From Arcticibacter sp041902385 (GTDB lineage Bacteria; Bacteroidota; Bacteroidia; Sphingobacteriales; Sphingobacteriaceae), in the NCBI RefSeq assembly GCF_041902385.1, contig NZ_CP169244.1, forward strand, positions 2,418,001-2,482,000: a stretch of 64,000 nucleotides of DNA, written 5' to 3'. The translations under genes and the position numbers were made by a program. A model generated the notes under the pieces. The model was not told the origin of the DNA and did not search any database. It saw nothing but the letters and a program-made list of their open reading frames with translations. Below are positions 17,222 through 25,231 of this stretch, piece after piece; the stretch's first letter is position 1, and each line of letters starts with the position of its first letter.

Positions 17222-17791
17222 ATGAACATAAGCAGAAAAGTGACAGTAGAGGAGCTTCTTGATGGCTGCCGCCGGGGTGACAGGCGAAAGCAGGAACTTC
17301 TTTACAAACAAACGGCGTCAAAGATGCTTGGTGTTTGTATGCGCTATGCAAGGGACAAATACGAAGCAGAAGACATCCTACAGATGGGCTTTGTGAAAGT
17401 GTTTCAAAAAATTAATGAATTTAAAGAGCAAGGATCTTTTGAGGGATGGATAAGGAGGATTATGGTGAACACTGCAATTGAGGTTTTCAGGAAGAATCAG
17501 CGTTTGTTAAATGTAGTTGATATTGATGAAGTATTTGATGTGCCGCAGGAGATGTTCGATATGAACAAATTGGAAACGGAGGATTTGCTTCGCTTGATCC
17601 GGCATTTGTCGGGAGGCTATAAGCTGGTCTTTAACTTGTACGCTATTGAAGGCTATTCGCACAAAGAGATCGCAGAAAAATTGGGCATCACAGAAGGCGC
17701 GTCGAAATCACAGCTTTCAAGGGCCCGCGCAGTGTTGAAGGATAAACTGTTAAAAATGGAGGGAGCACAACATGCAAACTACGTCGGATAA
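17222..17791 (+). CDS. ECF RNA polymerase sigma factor
   Basis: A group 4 sigma factor of about 189 residues. Region 2 is recognised in YARDKYEAEDILQMGFVKVF and SFEGWIRRIMVNTAIEVFRK, and region 4 in GYKLVFNLYAIEGYSHKEIAE followed by LGITEGASKSQLSRARAVLK. The frame is open from 17177, but I choose Met at 17222 (MNISRKVT): the upstream residues are not family-like and a promoter-like TATCTCTG (17206-17213) lies just before it. It overlaps the next gene by 20 bp and is intact, unlike the ECF sigma gene at 5.4-6.0 kb. It probably controls this local envelope cluster. Confidence 0.9.
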   Translation: MNISRKVTVEELLDGCRRGDRRKQELLYKQTASKMLGVCMRYARDKYEAEDILQMGFVKVFQKINEFKEQGSFEGWIRRIMVNTAIEVFRKNQRLLNVVDIDEVFDVPQEMFDMNKLETEDLLRLIRHLSGGYKLVFNLYAIEGYSHKEIAEKLGITEGASKSQLSRARAVLKDKLLKMEGAQHANYVG

Positions 17792-18530
17792 TGAATTTGA
17801 CGCTTTTTTTCGCGAAAAGCTGGGTTCTTTCGAGTCGAAGCCCTCTGATGCTGTGTGGGAACGGATAGCAGGGGAGCTTGGGCCGGGACGAAAGAAAAGA
17901 AGACAGGCACGGGCCTGGTGGGCAGCGGCTAGTGTGGTATGCCTCATCACCTGCAGCTACTGGCTGATGCGGCCGGCTGAAAGAATCAAACTAAGGGGTG
18001 AGGTAGCAGAGCATCAACCTTCCCTGGCTACGGCTAAGCCGCATGAGGCAGTACCGGCGGCCGTAGTGTCTGGTGCAGAAGCCAGGGGCAGTATGCTGAT
18101 GGAGAGCAAGGCCCGTTCCTCTGAAAGCCATCCTGCGGCGCACGTTAGGGCACAGTCTCAAACAGGTAAGGGCACAGCAGAGGTAAACGTGGCCCTGGCT
18201 AAAAAAGATGAGCCTGTACTGCTTCCCGAAGGAGCGCTGCCTGCAGTTAATCCGCACGTGGAAGAGCAGAGGCCGGTTCAAACGCCTGCCCCGGTGGTAT
18301 TGGCAATGAGCACTGATGAGAGACACAGCGGAGTAGAGCAGGGACAGCAGGAGGAAAAACAGCACAATGGGATAAGGTCAGTGGGTGATCTGGTTAATTT
18401 TGTGGTGGCAAAAGTTGACAAGAGGAAGGATAAAATAATAGAGTTTACTGAGGATGAAGAAGGTTCTCTTATATCAGGCATCAACCTCGGGGTGCTTAAG
18501 ATCAGAACTAAAGGGGAGAAAAGAAATTAG
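17772..18530 (+). CDS. Single-pass membrane protein, putative anti-sigma factor
   Basis: A 252-residue protein. The cytoplasmic N-terminus reads FDAFFREKLGSFESKPSDAVWERI, a pattern seen in Bacteroidota proteins encoded directly after ECF sigma factors. It is followed by a basic stretch and a membrane helix (about 48-66, WWAAASVVCLITCSYWLM), then a long low-complexity Ala/Glu/Pro/Val-rich periplasmic part and a more ordered end (VGDLVNFVVAKVDKRKDKI). The 20-bp overlap with the sigma gene points to co-translation and a sigma-holding role. The remainder is not recognised. Confidence 0.65.
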   Translation: MQTTSDNEFDAFFREKLGSFESKPSDAVWERIAGELGPGRKKRRQARAWWAAASVVCLITCSYWLMRPAERIKLRGEVAEHQPSLATAKPHEAVPAAVVSGAEARGSMLMESKARSSESHPAAHVRAQSQTGKGTAEVNVALAKKDEPVLLPEGALPAVNPHVEEQRPVQTPAPVVLAMSTDERHSGVEQGQQEEKQHNGIRSVGDLVNFVVAKVDKRKDKIIEFTEDEEGSLISGINLGVLKIRTKGEKRN

Positions 18531-18538
18531 TACTATAT

Positions 18539-19378
18539 ATGAGAAAAATAGCATTACTGTTTGTCGTACTTGCATTAGCTGACTACAGCTTTGCAAATGC
18601 TCTTTATCATCACGCCACAGAGTCTGGCAGCCTTTCTATGCCCGATAGTACGGTTCGTAAAAACAGGAAGACTGAGTTTAAGGTTACCCTGGGAAAGTCT
18701 GATGATGCCACGGTAAGGAATAAAAGTGATTCAACTAAGAATACGACCCGGCATTCGGGAGTTTCTTTTGGACTTACCTTTGCCAGGTTCGATCTCGGAT
18801 TTGCAAAACTTATTGACAACGGCAGCTTTACTTTGTCGCCGCAGAACGATTTCCTTGAGTATAACTCTTGGAAGACCAGCAATGTGGGCTTCGACCTCGT
18901 TCAGTTCGGCTATCGCTTTAATAGCCATTTCAAAGTCTACTTGTCGGGAGGATTTGATTGGACGCATATTCGCCTGGAGAAGGACATCACGATAAGGAGG
19001 AATGCCCCGGTACTCGAATACGACGCCTCTACCGTACACTTCGACAAGAACAGGTTTTCGTCCACGTATCTGCGAATCCCCTTGTCGTTCGAACTGCGCA
19101 CCAAGGATGATGACCGGGGGAAGAAGTTCCGCTTTGTCTTTGGTCCGGACATGGGTTTTTTGCTGAACGGAAGAGTGAAGCAAAAAAGCAGCGAAAATGG
19201 AAAGCAGAAATTTAATGATGATTACCACTTTACAAAGTTTCGCTATGGAGCTTTTGCCCGTATAGGTTATGGTGCAGCTGGCTTATATGCCAAGTATTAC
19301 TTCAATGACACCTTTGAAAATAGTCCGCAGCAAAACGGCATTCGAAATATGGCCTTCGGTATCACAGTTGGATTTTAA
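18539..19378 (+). CDS. Outer-membrane beta-barrel protein
   Basis: A 279-residue protein with a signal peptide (MRKIALLFVVLALADYSFANA). The body has alternating aromatic strands typical of small Bacteroidota barrels (VQFGYRFNSHFKVYLSGGFDW, STYLRIPLSFELR, GAFARIGYGAAGLYAKYYFND) and ends with MAFGITVGF, whose terminal Phe is the usual barrel-assembly signal. It is third in the sigma / anti-sigma-like / barrel cluster and starts 8 bp after the anti-sigma-like gene. The ligand or function is unknown. Confidence 0.75.
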   Translation: MRKIALLFVVLALADYSFANALYHHATESGSLSMPDSTVRKNRKTEFKVTLGKSDDATVRNKSDSTKNTTRHSGVSFGLTFARFDLGFAKLIDNGSFTLSPQNDFLEYNSWKTSNVGFDLVQFGYRFNSHFKVYLSGGFDWTHIRLEKDITIRRNAPVLEYDASTVHFDKNRFSSTYLRIPLSFELRTKDDDRGKKFRFVFGPDMGFLLNGRVKQKSSENGKQKFNDDYHFTKFRYGAFARIGYGAAGLYAKYYFNDTFENSPQQNGIRNMAFGITVGF

Positions 19379-19403
19379 CACACCTTAATAGTTGGTTAAC
19401 CTT

Positions 19404-19440
19404 TCCCTGCTTTTCCTGTTGGAATCGCAGGGATTTTTTT
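19404..19440 (+). terminator. Intrinsic terminator after the barrel-protein operon
   Basis: TCCCTGC and GCAGGGA pair around a 16-nt loop and are followed by a run of seven T, 26 nt after the stop codon of the barrel-protein gene. The sequence directly after the T-run (GTGAAAGCCTAT) recurs after a second hairpin downstream. Confidence 0.75.
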
Positions 19441-19540
19441 GTGAAAGCCTATTTGTTTTTAAATGGCCAAGAAGAACACTCAATCAACTTTTATCCCCAT
19501 TTGAGAGCGTAGCTTATGAGTGTTTTTTGTGAAAGCCTAT
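19435..19540. repeat. Direct 18-bp repeats TTTTTTGTGAAAGCCTAT, each behind a hairpin
   Basis: The 18-mer occurs at 19435-19452 and again at 19523-19540, 88 bp apart. The first copy follows the terminator hairpin at 19404. The second follows another inverted repeat, AACACTCA (19475-19482) and TGAGTGTT (19517-19524). Hairpin, T-run and tail are thus duplicated with different stems. This could be a tandem terminator or a trace of duplication. Confidence 0.6.
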
Positions 19541-19857
19541 CGGCTTGCGATCAGATTAATTGTTTCCAAAATGCTCAATAAGAACGTTTCCCAGTTTTTA
19601 TTAGGCAAAGACCAATCTGCTGTCTTTAACTAATGCAGGTGGGAGAGCTCAGGCTGTGAAGGATTTCGGTGAATACTGTTTGCTGCTGATTGGCCGGGAT
19701 GAGTGTTTGACTTATTGTGATCCCGTTTTTGGGAGCAGCCCCCGAACTGGTGACCTTTATCATGAATCGGTCAATTTCAACAGGAGCAGGACGTTTTGAA
19801 TAAATAGGGCATACCCCGGCATGTTATTTTGATGTTTTAAGTTATACTTTTACCGCA
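19541..19857. other. Intergenic region without a recognisable gene
   Basis: About 315 bp between the repeated hairpins and the ABC ATPase. No open frame of convincing composition is present on either strand. TATACTTTT (about 19844-19852) just before the ATG could be a -7-like element with a very short leader, but no matching -33 is evident. Confidence 0.4.
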
Positions 19858-20859
19858 ATGGATCGTCATCGTTTTTTAGAACTCCGGGGAGTCAGCAAAA
19901 TATACGAGAATACATCAGGGGCGGGAGTTAGAGATATCGACTTGCAAATAGAAAAAGGCACACTCAATATTATCGCAGGAGAGAGTGGCAGTGGCAAAAG
20001 TACATTGCTAAAGTTGATAGGAGGACAGCTGGCGCCCGATAGTGGAACTGTTGTGATCAATGAGGAGCGTGTTAAAGGGCCGCACGAGCGTTTGATCCCC
20101 GGTCATGATGCGTTGAAGATGGTTGCTCAGAGTTTTGAGCTAAATACGTATGCAAAAGTGTTCGACAACATTGCCACTCAGCTTCCCAATACCAATCTGG
20201 CTGCCAAGAAGCAAAAGAGCTTTGAAGTTATGGAGTTTCTTAGGATCGACCATCTTGCTCAAAAGAGGGTGGTCGACCTGAGCGGAGGCGAACAGCAGCG
20301 GGTTGCAATTGCCAGAGCCATCGTAACTGAGCCCGAGGTATTGTTGATGGACGAGCCTTTTAGTCAGATTGACGCCATGATCAAGAATGACCTGCGTTCT
20401 GACGTTCGCCGGATGGTCAAGTTCCTGGGAATTACCGTCGTGCTGGTATCCCATGATCCGATGGACGGCCTCTCTCTTGCAGACAAGATGTTTATCATTA
20501 AAGGCGGAAGAATAGTGGAGAGCGGCGCTCCGCGTGATCTTTATGAAAATCCGCAATCGCTATATACGGCTAGTTTACTCGCTTCCTGCAATGCGCTGTC
20601 TTCCGGGGATGCGCAGGCAATAGGTATTGATAGCAGCAAAGAAATTGTAGCAGTATATCCCGAATGGGTAAGACTGGTCAAGGGCGAGGGTACTTTTGCA
20701 GTCAAAGACGTTTACTTTAAAGGCTTTTACGAAGAACTGGTATTAGAAAAGAATGGAGTGCAGTTCAGGGCACTCCATTCAGATTCAGTTAACTATGAAA
20801 AAGGGCAGATGGTAGATGTTGAGATTACGCGGTACCTTGAGTTCCCGGCAGGGGCCTAA
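19858..20859 (+). CDS. ABC transporter ATP-binding protein (PotA/CysA-like)
   Basis: A 333-residue importer-type ATPase. Walker A is GESGSGKST (about 41-49), the signature is LSGGEQQR (141-148), Walker B is VLLMDEP (161-167) and the switch His is in VSHD (about 199). After the nucleotide-binding domain comes a roughly 95-residue C-terminal part with short strands resembling the TOBE region of PotA/MalK-type ATPases. No permease or binding-protein gene lies next to it: downstream is a convergent ilvA. Partner and substrate are therefore unknown; polyamine, sulfate or iron-type systems are possible. Confidence 0.85.
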   Translation: MDRHRFLELRGVSKIYENTSGAGVRDIDLQIEKGTLNIIAGESGSGKSTLLKLIGGQLAPDSGTVVINEERVKGPHERLIPGHDALKMVAQSFELNTYAKVFDNIATQLPNTNLAAKKQKSFEVMEFLRIDHLAQKRVVDLSGGEQQRVAIARAIVTEPEVLLMDEPFSQIDAMIKNDLRSDVRRMVKFLGITVVLVSHDPMDGLSLADKMFIIKGGRIVESGAPRDLYENPQSLYTASLLASCNALSSGDAQAIGIDSSKEIVAVYPEWVRLVKGEGTFAVKDVYFKGFYEELVLEKNGVQFRALHSDSVNYEKGQMVDVEITRYLEFPAGA

Positions 20860-20873
20860 GCAGGCTCTCTGGA

Positions 20874-22124
20874 TCATACAAGATACTCAAATAAGGTCTG
20901 ATCCTGGTTGATGGGCTTGTAATCGAACCGATGTGCCTCCATTCTCTGAATTAGGGCTGCATAATCGTCTGCTGTCCGCAGTTCAATACCCACCAGAGCC
21001 GGTCCCCGTTCCCGCTCGGTCTTCTTGATAAATTCAAAGCGCGTGATATCATCGCCCGGGCCAAGCACATTGTTCACAAACAATTTCAGTGCTCCCGGAC
21101 GTTGCGGGAAACGAATAACGAAATAGTGTTTCAAACCTTCGTATAAAAGAGACAGTTCTTTGATCTCCTGCATGCGGTCAATATCATTGTTGCCTCCGCT
21201 AATAATGCAGACTACCTTTTTCCCTTTGATCCTGTCCCTCATGAAGTCAAGTGCGGCAACAGAAAGTGCTCCAGCAGGCTCAACTACGATTGCATCTTCA
21301 TTGTATAGCTTCAGGATAGCCGAACAAGCTTTCCCTTCGGGTATGAGCAGGATGTCGTTCAATACATTCTTGCACAGCGAGAAGGTCAGCTCGCCGATCC
21401 TTTTAACGGCTGCTCCGTCTACAAAGCGGTTGATGGAAGGAAGAGTGACGGGCTCGCCGGCACGCAGTGCTTCTGTCATCGACGGCGCCCCTTCAGGCTC
21501 TGTTCCTATTAGCTCGATAGAGGGCTTTACTGTTTTGAGGTAGTTTCCGGTTCCAGCTGCCAGGCCCCCGCCTCCGATTGGTACAATTACCATGTCGGTC
21601 CCAGGGAGGTCCTCGATGATTTCCATTGCTACCGTTCCCTGTCCTTCAATGATCCGGTGATCATCAAAAGGAGGGATGAAGGTCATGTTATGGGCAGTGG
21701 TGTAAGCAAGGGCTTCCTGCAGACAATCATCAAAAGTGTCTCCTGTGAGTACGATTTCAATATGGCCGTTCCCGAACATCTCCGTTTGCTTCACCTTTTG
21801 CTTGGGGGTAATTTCAGGCATGAAGACCACTCCCTTAACTCCAAGCTTGTTGCAGGAGAAGGCAAAGCCCTGTGCATGATTACCCGCGCTGGCGCAGACC
21901 ACTCCGTTCTGAAGCTGCTCTTCGGGAAGTGAGCTGATCATGTTATATGCCCCCCGCAGCTTATAGGAGCGGACGACCTGCATGTCCTCACGCTTCAGAT
22001 AGATCTCACAGTCGTACTTCTGCGACAAGCGCTGATTAAATACAAGCGGCGTTCTGTTTACAACACCCTTAAGTCTTTGTCTCGCTGATTCGAAGTCCAG
22101 CTTTTCTTTTAGTTCTGTTTCCAT
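20874..22124 (-). CDS. ilvA: Threonine ammonia-lyase (threonine deaminase)
   Basis: PLP enzyme that converts threonine to 2-oxobutanoate, the entry to isoleucine synthesis. It has 416 residues. The Schiff-base lysine is in REDMQVVRSYKLRGAYN (Lys about 55), the glycine-rich phosphate loop is PIGGGGLAAG, and SGGNND is conserved. The C-terminal about 90 residues (FVIRFPQRPGALKLFVNNVLG) form a single ACT-like regulatory domain, shorter than the two in E. coli IlvA. Isoleucine feedback control is expected from the family. It is the last gene of the ilv-leu operon and is convergent with the ABC ATPase. Confidence 0.95.
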   Translation of the reverse strand: METELKEKLDFESARQRLKGVVNRTPLVFNQRLSQKYDCEIYLKREDMQVVRSYKLRGAYNMISSLPEEQLQNGVVCASAGNHAQGFAFSCNKLGVKGVVFMPEITPKQKVKQTEMFGNGHIEIVLTGDTFDDCLQEALAYTTAHNMTFIPPFDDHRIIEGQGTVAMEIIEDLPGTDMVIVPIGGGGLAAGTGNYLKTVKPSIELIGTEPEGAPSMTEALRAGEPVTLPSINRFVDGAAVKRIGELTFSLCKNVLNDILLIPEGKACSAILKLYNEDAIVVEPAGALSVAALDFMRDRIKGKKVVCIISGGNNDIDRMQEIKELSLLYEGLKHYFVIRFPQRPGALKLFVNNVLGPGDDITRFEFIKKTERERGPALVGIELRTADDYAALIQRMEAHRFDYKPINQDQTLFEYLV

Positions 22125-22142
22125 TATCGGATCCGGTACTTG

Positions 22143-23306
22143 TTATTTCACCAGTAACTGGCTTACCAGTTCATTAAGATCATCATCAGTGATATCTTTC
22201 TTGCGGTCTGCCAGTTCGAGGAATTTCTTGTATGTCACGTCGAGCTCATTCTTGTCGAGGTGATGGCCCAGGCGGTCCAGATGGAACTTTAAGGCATGTC
22301 TTCCGCTTCTGGCCGTGAGCACTATAGATGCGTCAGGGAAGCCAACGTCCTCCGGCCTGATGATCTCGTAATTCTCGCGGTTCTTCAGGAATCCGTCCTG
22401 ATGGATGCCCGAGCTGTGGGCAAAGGCGTTATTCCCCACAATAGCTTTATTAGGCTGTACCGGCATTCTCATCATACTGCTTACCTTACAGCTCATGTCG
22501 TAGAACCTGCGGCAGTTAATGTTGGTATGAAGGTCGAGCGATGCATGTGTCTTAAGGATCATGACCACCTCTTCCATTGACGTATTGCCTGCACGCTCAC
22601 CGATGCCATTGATGGTACATTCGACCTGCCGGGCACCGTTTTGAAGACCTGCAATAGAATTAGCAGTAGCAAGGCCAAGGTCATTATGGCAGTGTACTGA
22701 GATAATGGCCTGCTCAATGTTACTCACATGATCTTTCAGATACTTGATCTTGCTTCCATACTGATCGGGGAGACAGTAGCCGTTCGTATCAGGGATGTTG
22801 ACAACCGTCGCGCCTGCTGCGATTACAGCTTCTATCATCTGGGCGAGAAACGGGAGGTCTGCTCTTCCCGCATCTTCGGCATAAAACTCAACGTCTTCAA
22901 CAAACTGCTTAGCGTATTTTACAGCTTCAACTCCGCGTGCAAGGATCTCTTCCCGCGTGCTGTTGAACTTGTGCTTGATGTGCATATCCGATGAGCCGAT
23001 CCCCGTATGAATACGGGGATGCCGTGCATATTTTAAAGCTTCAACCGCTACATCAATATCGCCCTTGTTTGCTCTGGTGAGCGCGCAGATGGTAGGCTGT
23101 TTAACTGCTTTTGAAATTTCAACAACACTCTGGAAATCGCCCGGACTGGAGATGGGAAACCCTGCCTCGATAATATCTACCCCAAGAGCTTCCAGCTCAA
23201 TAGCAAGTTCAACCTTTTCGCCCGTAGTGAGCTGGCATCCGGGGACCTGTTCACCATCACGCAGTGTGGTGTCAAAAACATAAATGCGGTTTGGATCGTG
23301 CAACAT
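22143..23306 (-). CDS. leuA: 2-isopropylmalate synthase, short form
   Basis: Condenses acetyl-CoA with 2-oxoisovalerate, the first step of leucine synthesis. The TIM-barrel catalytic domain is complete: FDTTLRDGEQVPG (about 11-23), the metal-binding HCHNDLGLA (His about 205 and 207) and GIGERAGN. The GNNAFAHSSGIHQDG block and a linker follow, but at 387 residues the protein ends where the LeuA allosteric dimer domain of the roughly 510-residue enzymes would begin. Homocitrate or citramalate synthase are alternatives by family, but the leuBCD neighbours favour leuA. It is the eighth gene of the operon. Confidence 0.93.
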   Translation of the reverse strand: MLHDPNRIYVFDTTLRDGEQVPGCQLTTGEKVELAIELEALGVDIIEAGFPISSPGDFQSVVEISKAVKQPTICALTRANKGDIDVAVEALKYARHPRIHTGIGSSDMHIKHKFNSTREEILARGVEAVKYAKQFVEDVEFYAEDAGRADLPFLAQMIEAVIAAGATVVNIPDTNGYCLPDQYGSKIKYLKDHVSNIEQAIISVHCHNDLGLATANSIAGLQNGARQVECTINGIGERAGNTSMEEVVMILKTHASLDLHTNINCRRFYDMSCKVSSMMRMPVQPNKAIVGNNAFAHSSGIHQDGFLKNRENYEIIRPEDVGFPDASIVLTARSGRHALKFHLDRLGHHLDKNELDVTYKKFLELADRKKDITDDDLNELVSQLLVK

Positions 23307-23363
23307 GAGATCTCTTATTACTGTTTAGCGATTCGTTTCTAATACTTATTAATTGCCCTGCTG

Positions 23364-24449
23364 TTATTTGCTCCTTAAGAAGTGAAGCACCTTCTGACCC
23401 ATTGCATCTGATCCAAGGACCTTGTCAGCAGGTGTAGATGCATTAGCAATGTCCCCTGTTCTGAATCCTTGTTTTAAAACATGATCAACAGCATCTGTTA
23501 CTCTTTTAGCTTCTTCCTTCAGCCCAAAGCCAATCTCCAGCATCAGTGCGGCGGAGAGGATAGATGCCAGTGGGTTGGCCTTATTCTGTCCCGCAATGTC
23601 GTGAGCCGACCCATGAATGGGCTCGAAAAAGCCTGTTCCATCTCCAACAGACGCGGAGGCCAGCATTCCCATTGATCCTGCGATCTGGGATGCCTCGTCG
23701 GTCAATATGTCGCCAAATAGGTTGGCGGTCAGTACTACATCAAACTTGCGCGGATTCTTAACAAGCTGCATCGCTGCGTTGTCGATGAACATGTGTTCTG
23801 TTTCTACGTCCGGATATTCTGCTGCAATTTCCTGCACCACTTCTCTCCATAATCTCGATGTTTCCAGCACGTTCGCTTTGTCGACAGAGCAAACCTTTTT
23901 GTTCCTCACGCGCGCTGCCTCGTAAGCTTTTCTCGCGATGCGTTCTACCTCGTACCGGTGATAGTTCATGAGGTCTGAGGCCCAGGTACGGTCTTCATTA
24001 CGTTTCTTTTCGCCGAAGTACACATCTCCTGTGAGCTCGCGGAAAAAGAGGATATCTGTTCCCCGTAATATTTCGGGCTTTAAGCTTGATGCGTCAAGCA
24101 GTTCATCAAAAAGCAGGATAGGGCGCAGGTTTGCGTACAAACCCAGTTCTTTTCTAATCTTCAGAAGCCCCTGCTCGGGCCTCACTTTTGCCGAAGGATC
24201 GTTGTCATATTTTGCGTGCCCGACGGCACCGAAGAGGATTGCATCGCTTGCTTTTGCCTTGTCTAATGTTTCATCGGGAAGAGGGCTCCCTGTTGCTTCA
24301 ATTGCAACGTGTCCCATCAGAGCTTCGTCAAATGTGAATTCGTGCCCGAACTCAGACGCTATCTGCTCAAGCACCGCTTTTCCCCAGGTTGTTACTTCTG
24401 CTCCGATCCCGTCGCCTGGTATTACCAGAATGTGTTTTTTTACTCCCAT
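23364..24449 (-). CDS. leuB: 3-isopropylmalate dehydrogenase
   Basis: NAD-dependent oxidative decarboxylation of 3-isopropylmalate in leucine synthesis. The N-terminus reads KKHILVIPGDGIGAEV. SVDKANVLETSRLWREV (substrate and metal site), the DVVLTANLFGDILTDEAS block with metal-ligand aspartates, and EPIHGSAHDIAGQNKANP for NAD binding are all visible. I place the start at 24449 (MGVKKH), giving 361 residues; the frame stays open to 24491 but the additional residues are not family-like. It lies between leuD and leuA. Confidence 0.95.
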   Translation of the reverse strand: MGVKKHILVIPGDGIGAEVTTWGKAVLEQIASEFGHEFTFDEALMGHVAIEATGSPLPDETLDKAKASDAILFGAVGHAKYDNDPSAKVRPEQGLLKIRKELGLYANLRPILLFDELLDASSLKPEILRGTDILFFRELTGDVYFGEKKRNEDRTWASDLMNYHRYEVERIARKAYEAARVRNKKVCSVDKANVLETSRLWREVVQEIAAEYPDVETEHMFIDNAAMQLVKNPRKFDVVLTANLFGDILTDEASQIAGSMGMLASASVGDGTGFFEPIHGSAHDIAGQNKANPLASILSAALMLEIGFGLKEEAKRVTDAVDHVLKQGFRTGDIANASTPADKVLGSDAMGQKVLHFLRSK

Positions 24450-24477
24450 AAATATAGTGCTGCATTTGGAGGCCAAA

Positions 24478-25065
24478 CTAACGTGCCTCAAATGCTTCTA
24501 TTTGTTCTTTCTGACTTAAAATATAATCAATGTCGTCATACCCGTTGATCAGGCAGGCCTTCTTGTACGGATTAATTTCAAAGACTTCCTCCTGTCCTGT
24601 ACTCCCGATCCTGATGGTCTGACGTTCAAGGTCCACTTCCAGTTCTACAGCAGGATCTTTCGATACTTCGTTAAAGATGCTGCGAAGGAACTCGTCGCTC
24701 ACCTGTACCGGAAGCAGTCCGTTATTCAATGCATTACCCTTGAAAATGTCAGCAAAGAAACTGCTGACAACCACATCAAATCCGCCGTCGGAGATTGCCC
24801 ACGCTGCATGTTCACGGCTGCTTCCACAGCCAAAGTTCTTGCCTGCTACCAGGATCCTTCCCGAGTAGGTAGGATCATTGAGTACAAAGTCTGATTTTGG
24901 CTCGTTATTGTCGTTGTATCGCCAGTCACGAAAGAGATTGTCTCCGAAGCCCTCACGTGTGGTTGCTTTCAGGAATCGCGCCGGGATGATTTGATCCGTA
25001 TCTATATTTTCTACCTGAATCGGAACTACCCTTGATTTCAGGTGTTTAAATGTCTTTGTTGCCAT
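24478..25065 (-). CDS. leuD: 3-isopropylmalate dehydratase small subunit
   Basis: Swivel domain of isopropylmalate isomerase, which works with LeuC. It has 195 residues, the usual length. Conserved blocks are DTDQIIPARFLK near residue 20, VAGKNFGCGSSREHAAWAI (about 73-91) and FKGNALNNGLLPVQV. It is separated from leuC by a 166-bp low-complexity repeat, the largest spacer between the leu genes, and followed by leuB after 28 bp. Confidence 0.95.
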   Translation of the reverse strand: MATKTFKHLKSRVVPIQVENIDTDQIIPARFLKATTREGFGDNLFRDWRYNDNNEPKSDFVLNDPTYSGRILVAGKNFGCGSSREHAAWAISDGGFDVVVSSFFADIFKGNALNNGLLPVQVSDEFLRSIFNEVSKDPAVELEVDLERQTIRIGSTGQEEVFEINPYKKACLINGYDDIDYILSQKEQIEAFEAR

Positions 25066-25077
25066 TTCTTTTTATAG

Positions 25078-25230
25078 CTTTTCGGCTTTCTGCTTTTCAG
25101 CTTTCGGCCTTCTGCTTTCAGCTTTGGGCTTTCTGCTTTCTGCTTTCTGCTTTCTGCTTTCTGCTCTCAGCTCTCGGCTTTCTGCTTTCAGCTTTCTTAC
25201 TACTTACAACTTACTACTTATAACTCATAC
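25078..25230. repeat. Heptanucleotide GCTTTCT array plus ACTTACAAC repeat between leuC and leuD
   Basis: About 120 bp (25078-25197) are built from a 7-bp unit, GCTTTCT or close variants, with five perfect uninterrupted copies at 25128-25162 flanked by degenerate ones. Adjoining it (25196-25230) is a second element, CTTACTACTTACAAC followed by TTACTACTTATAACTCATA, which matches the copy in the 23S-5S spacer. The whole lies within the transcribed ilv-leu operon. Slippage could change its length without affecting a protein. Confidence 0.85.
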
Positions 25231-25231
25231 G

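Noticed and set aside
25078..25230. CRISPR array
   Set aside because: The repeats are a 7-bp tandem array without spacers, and no cas genes are present.
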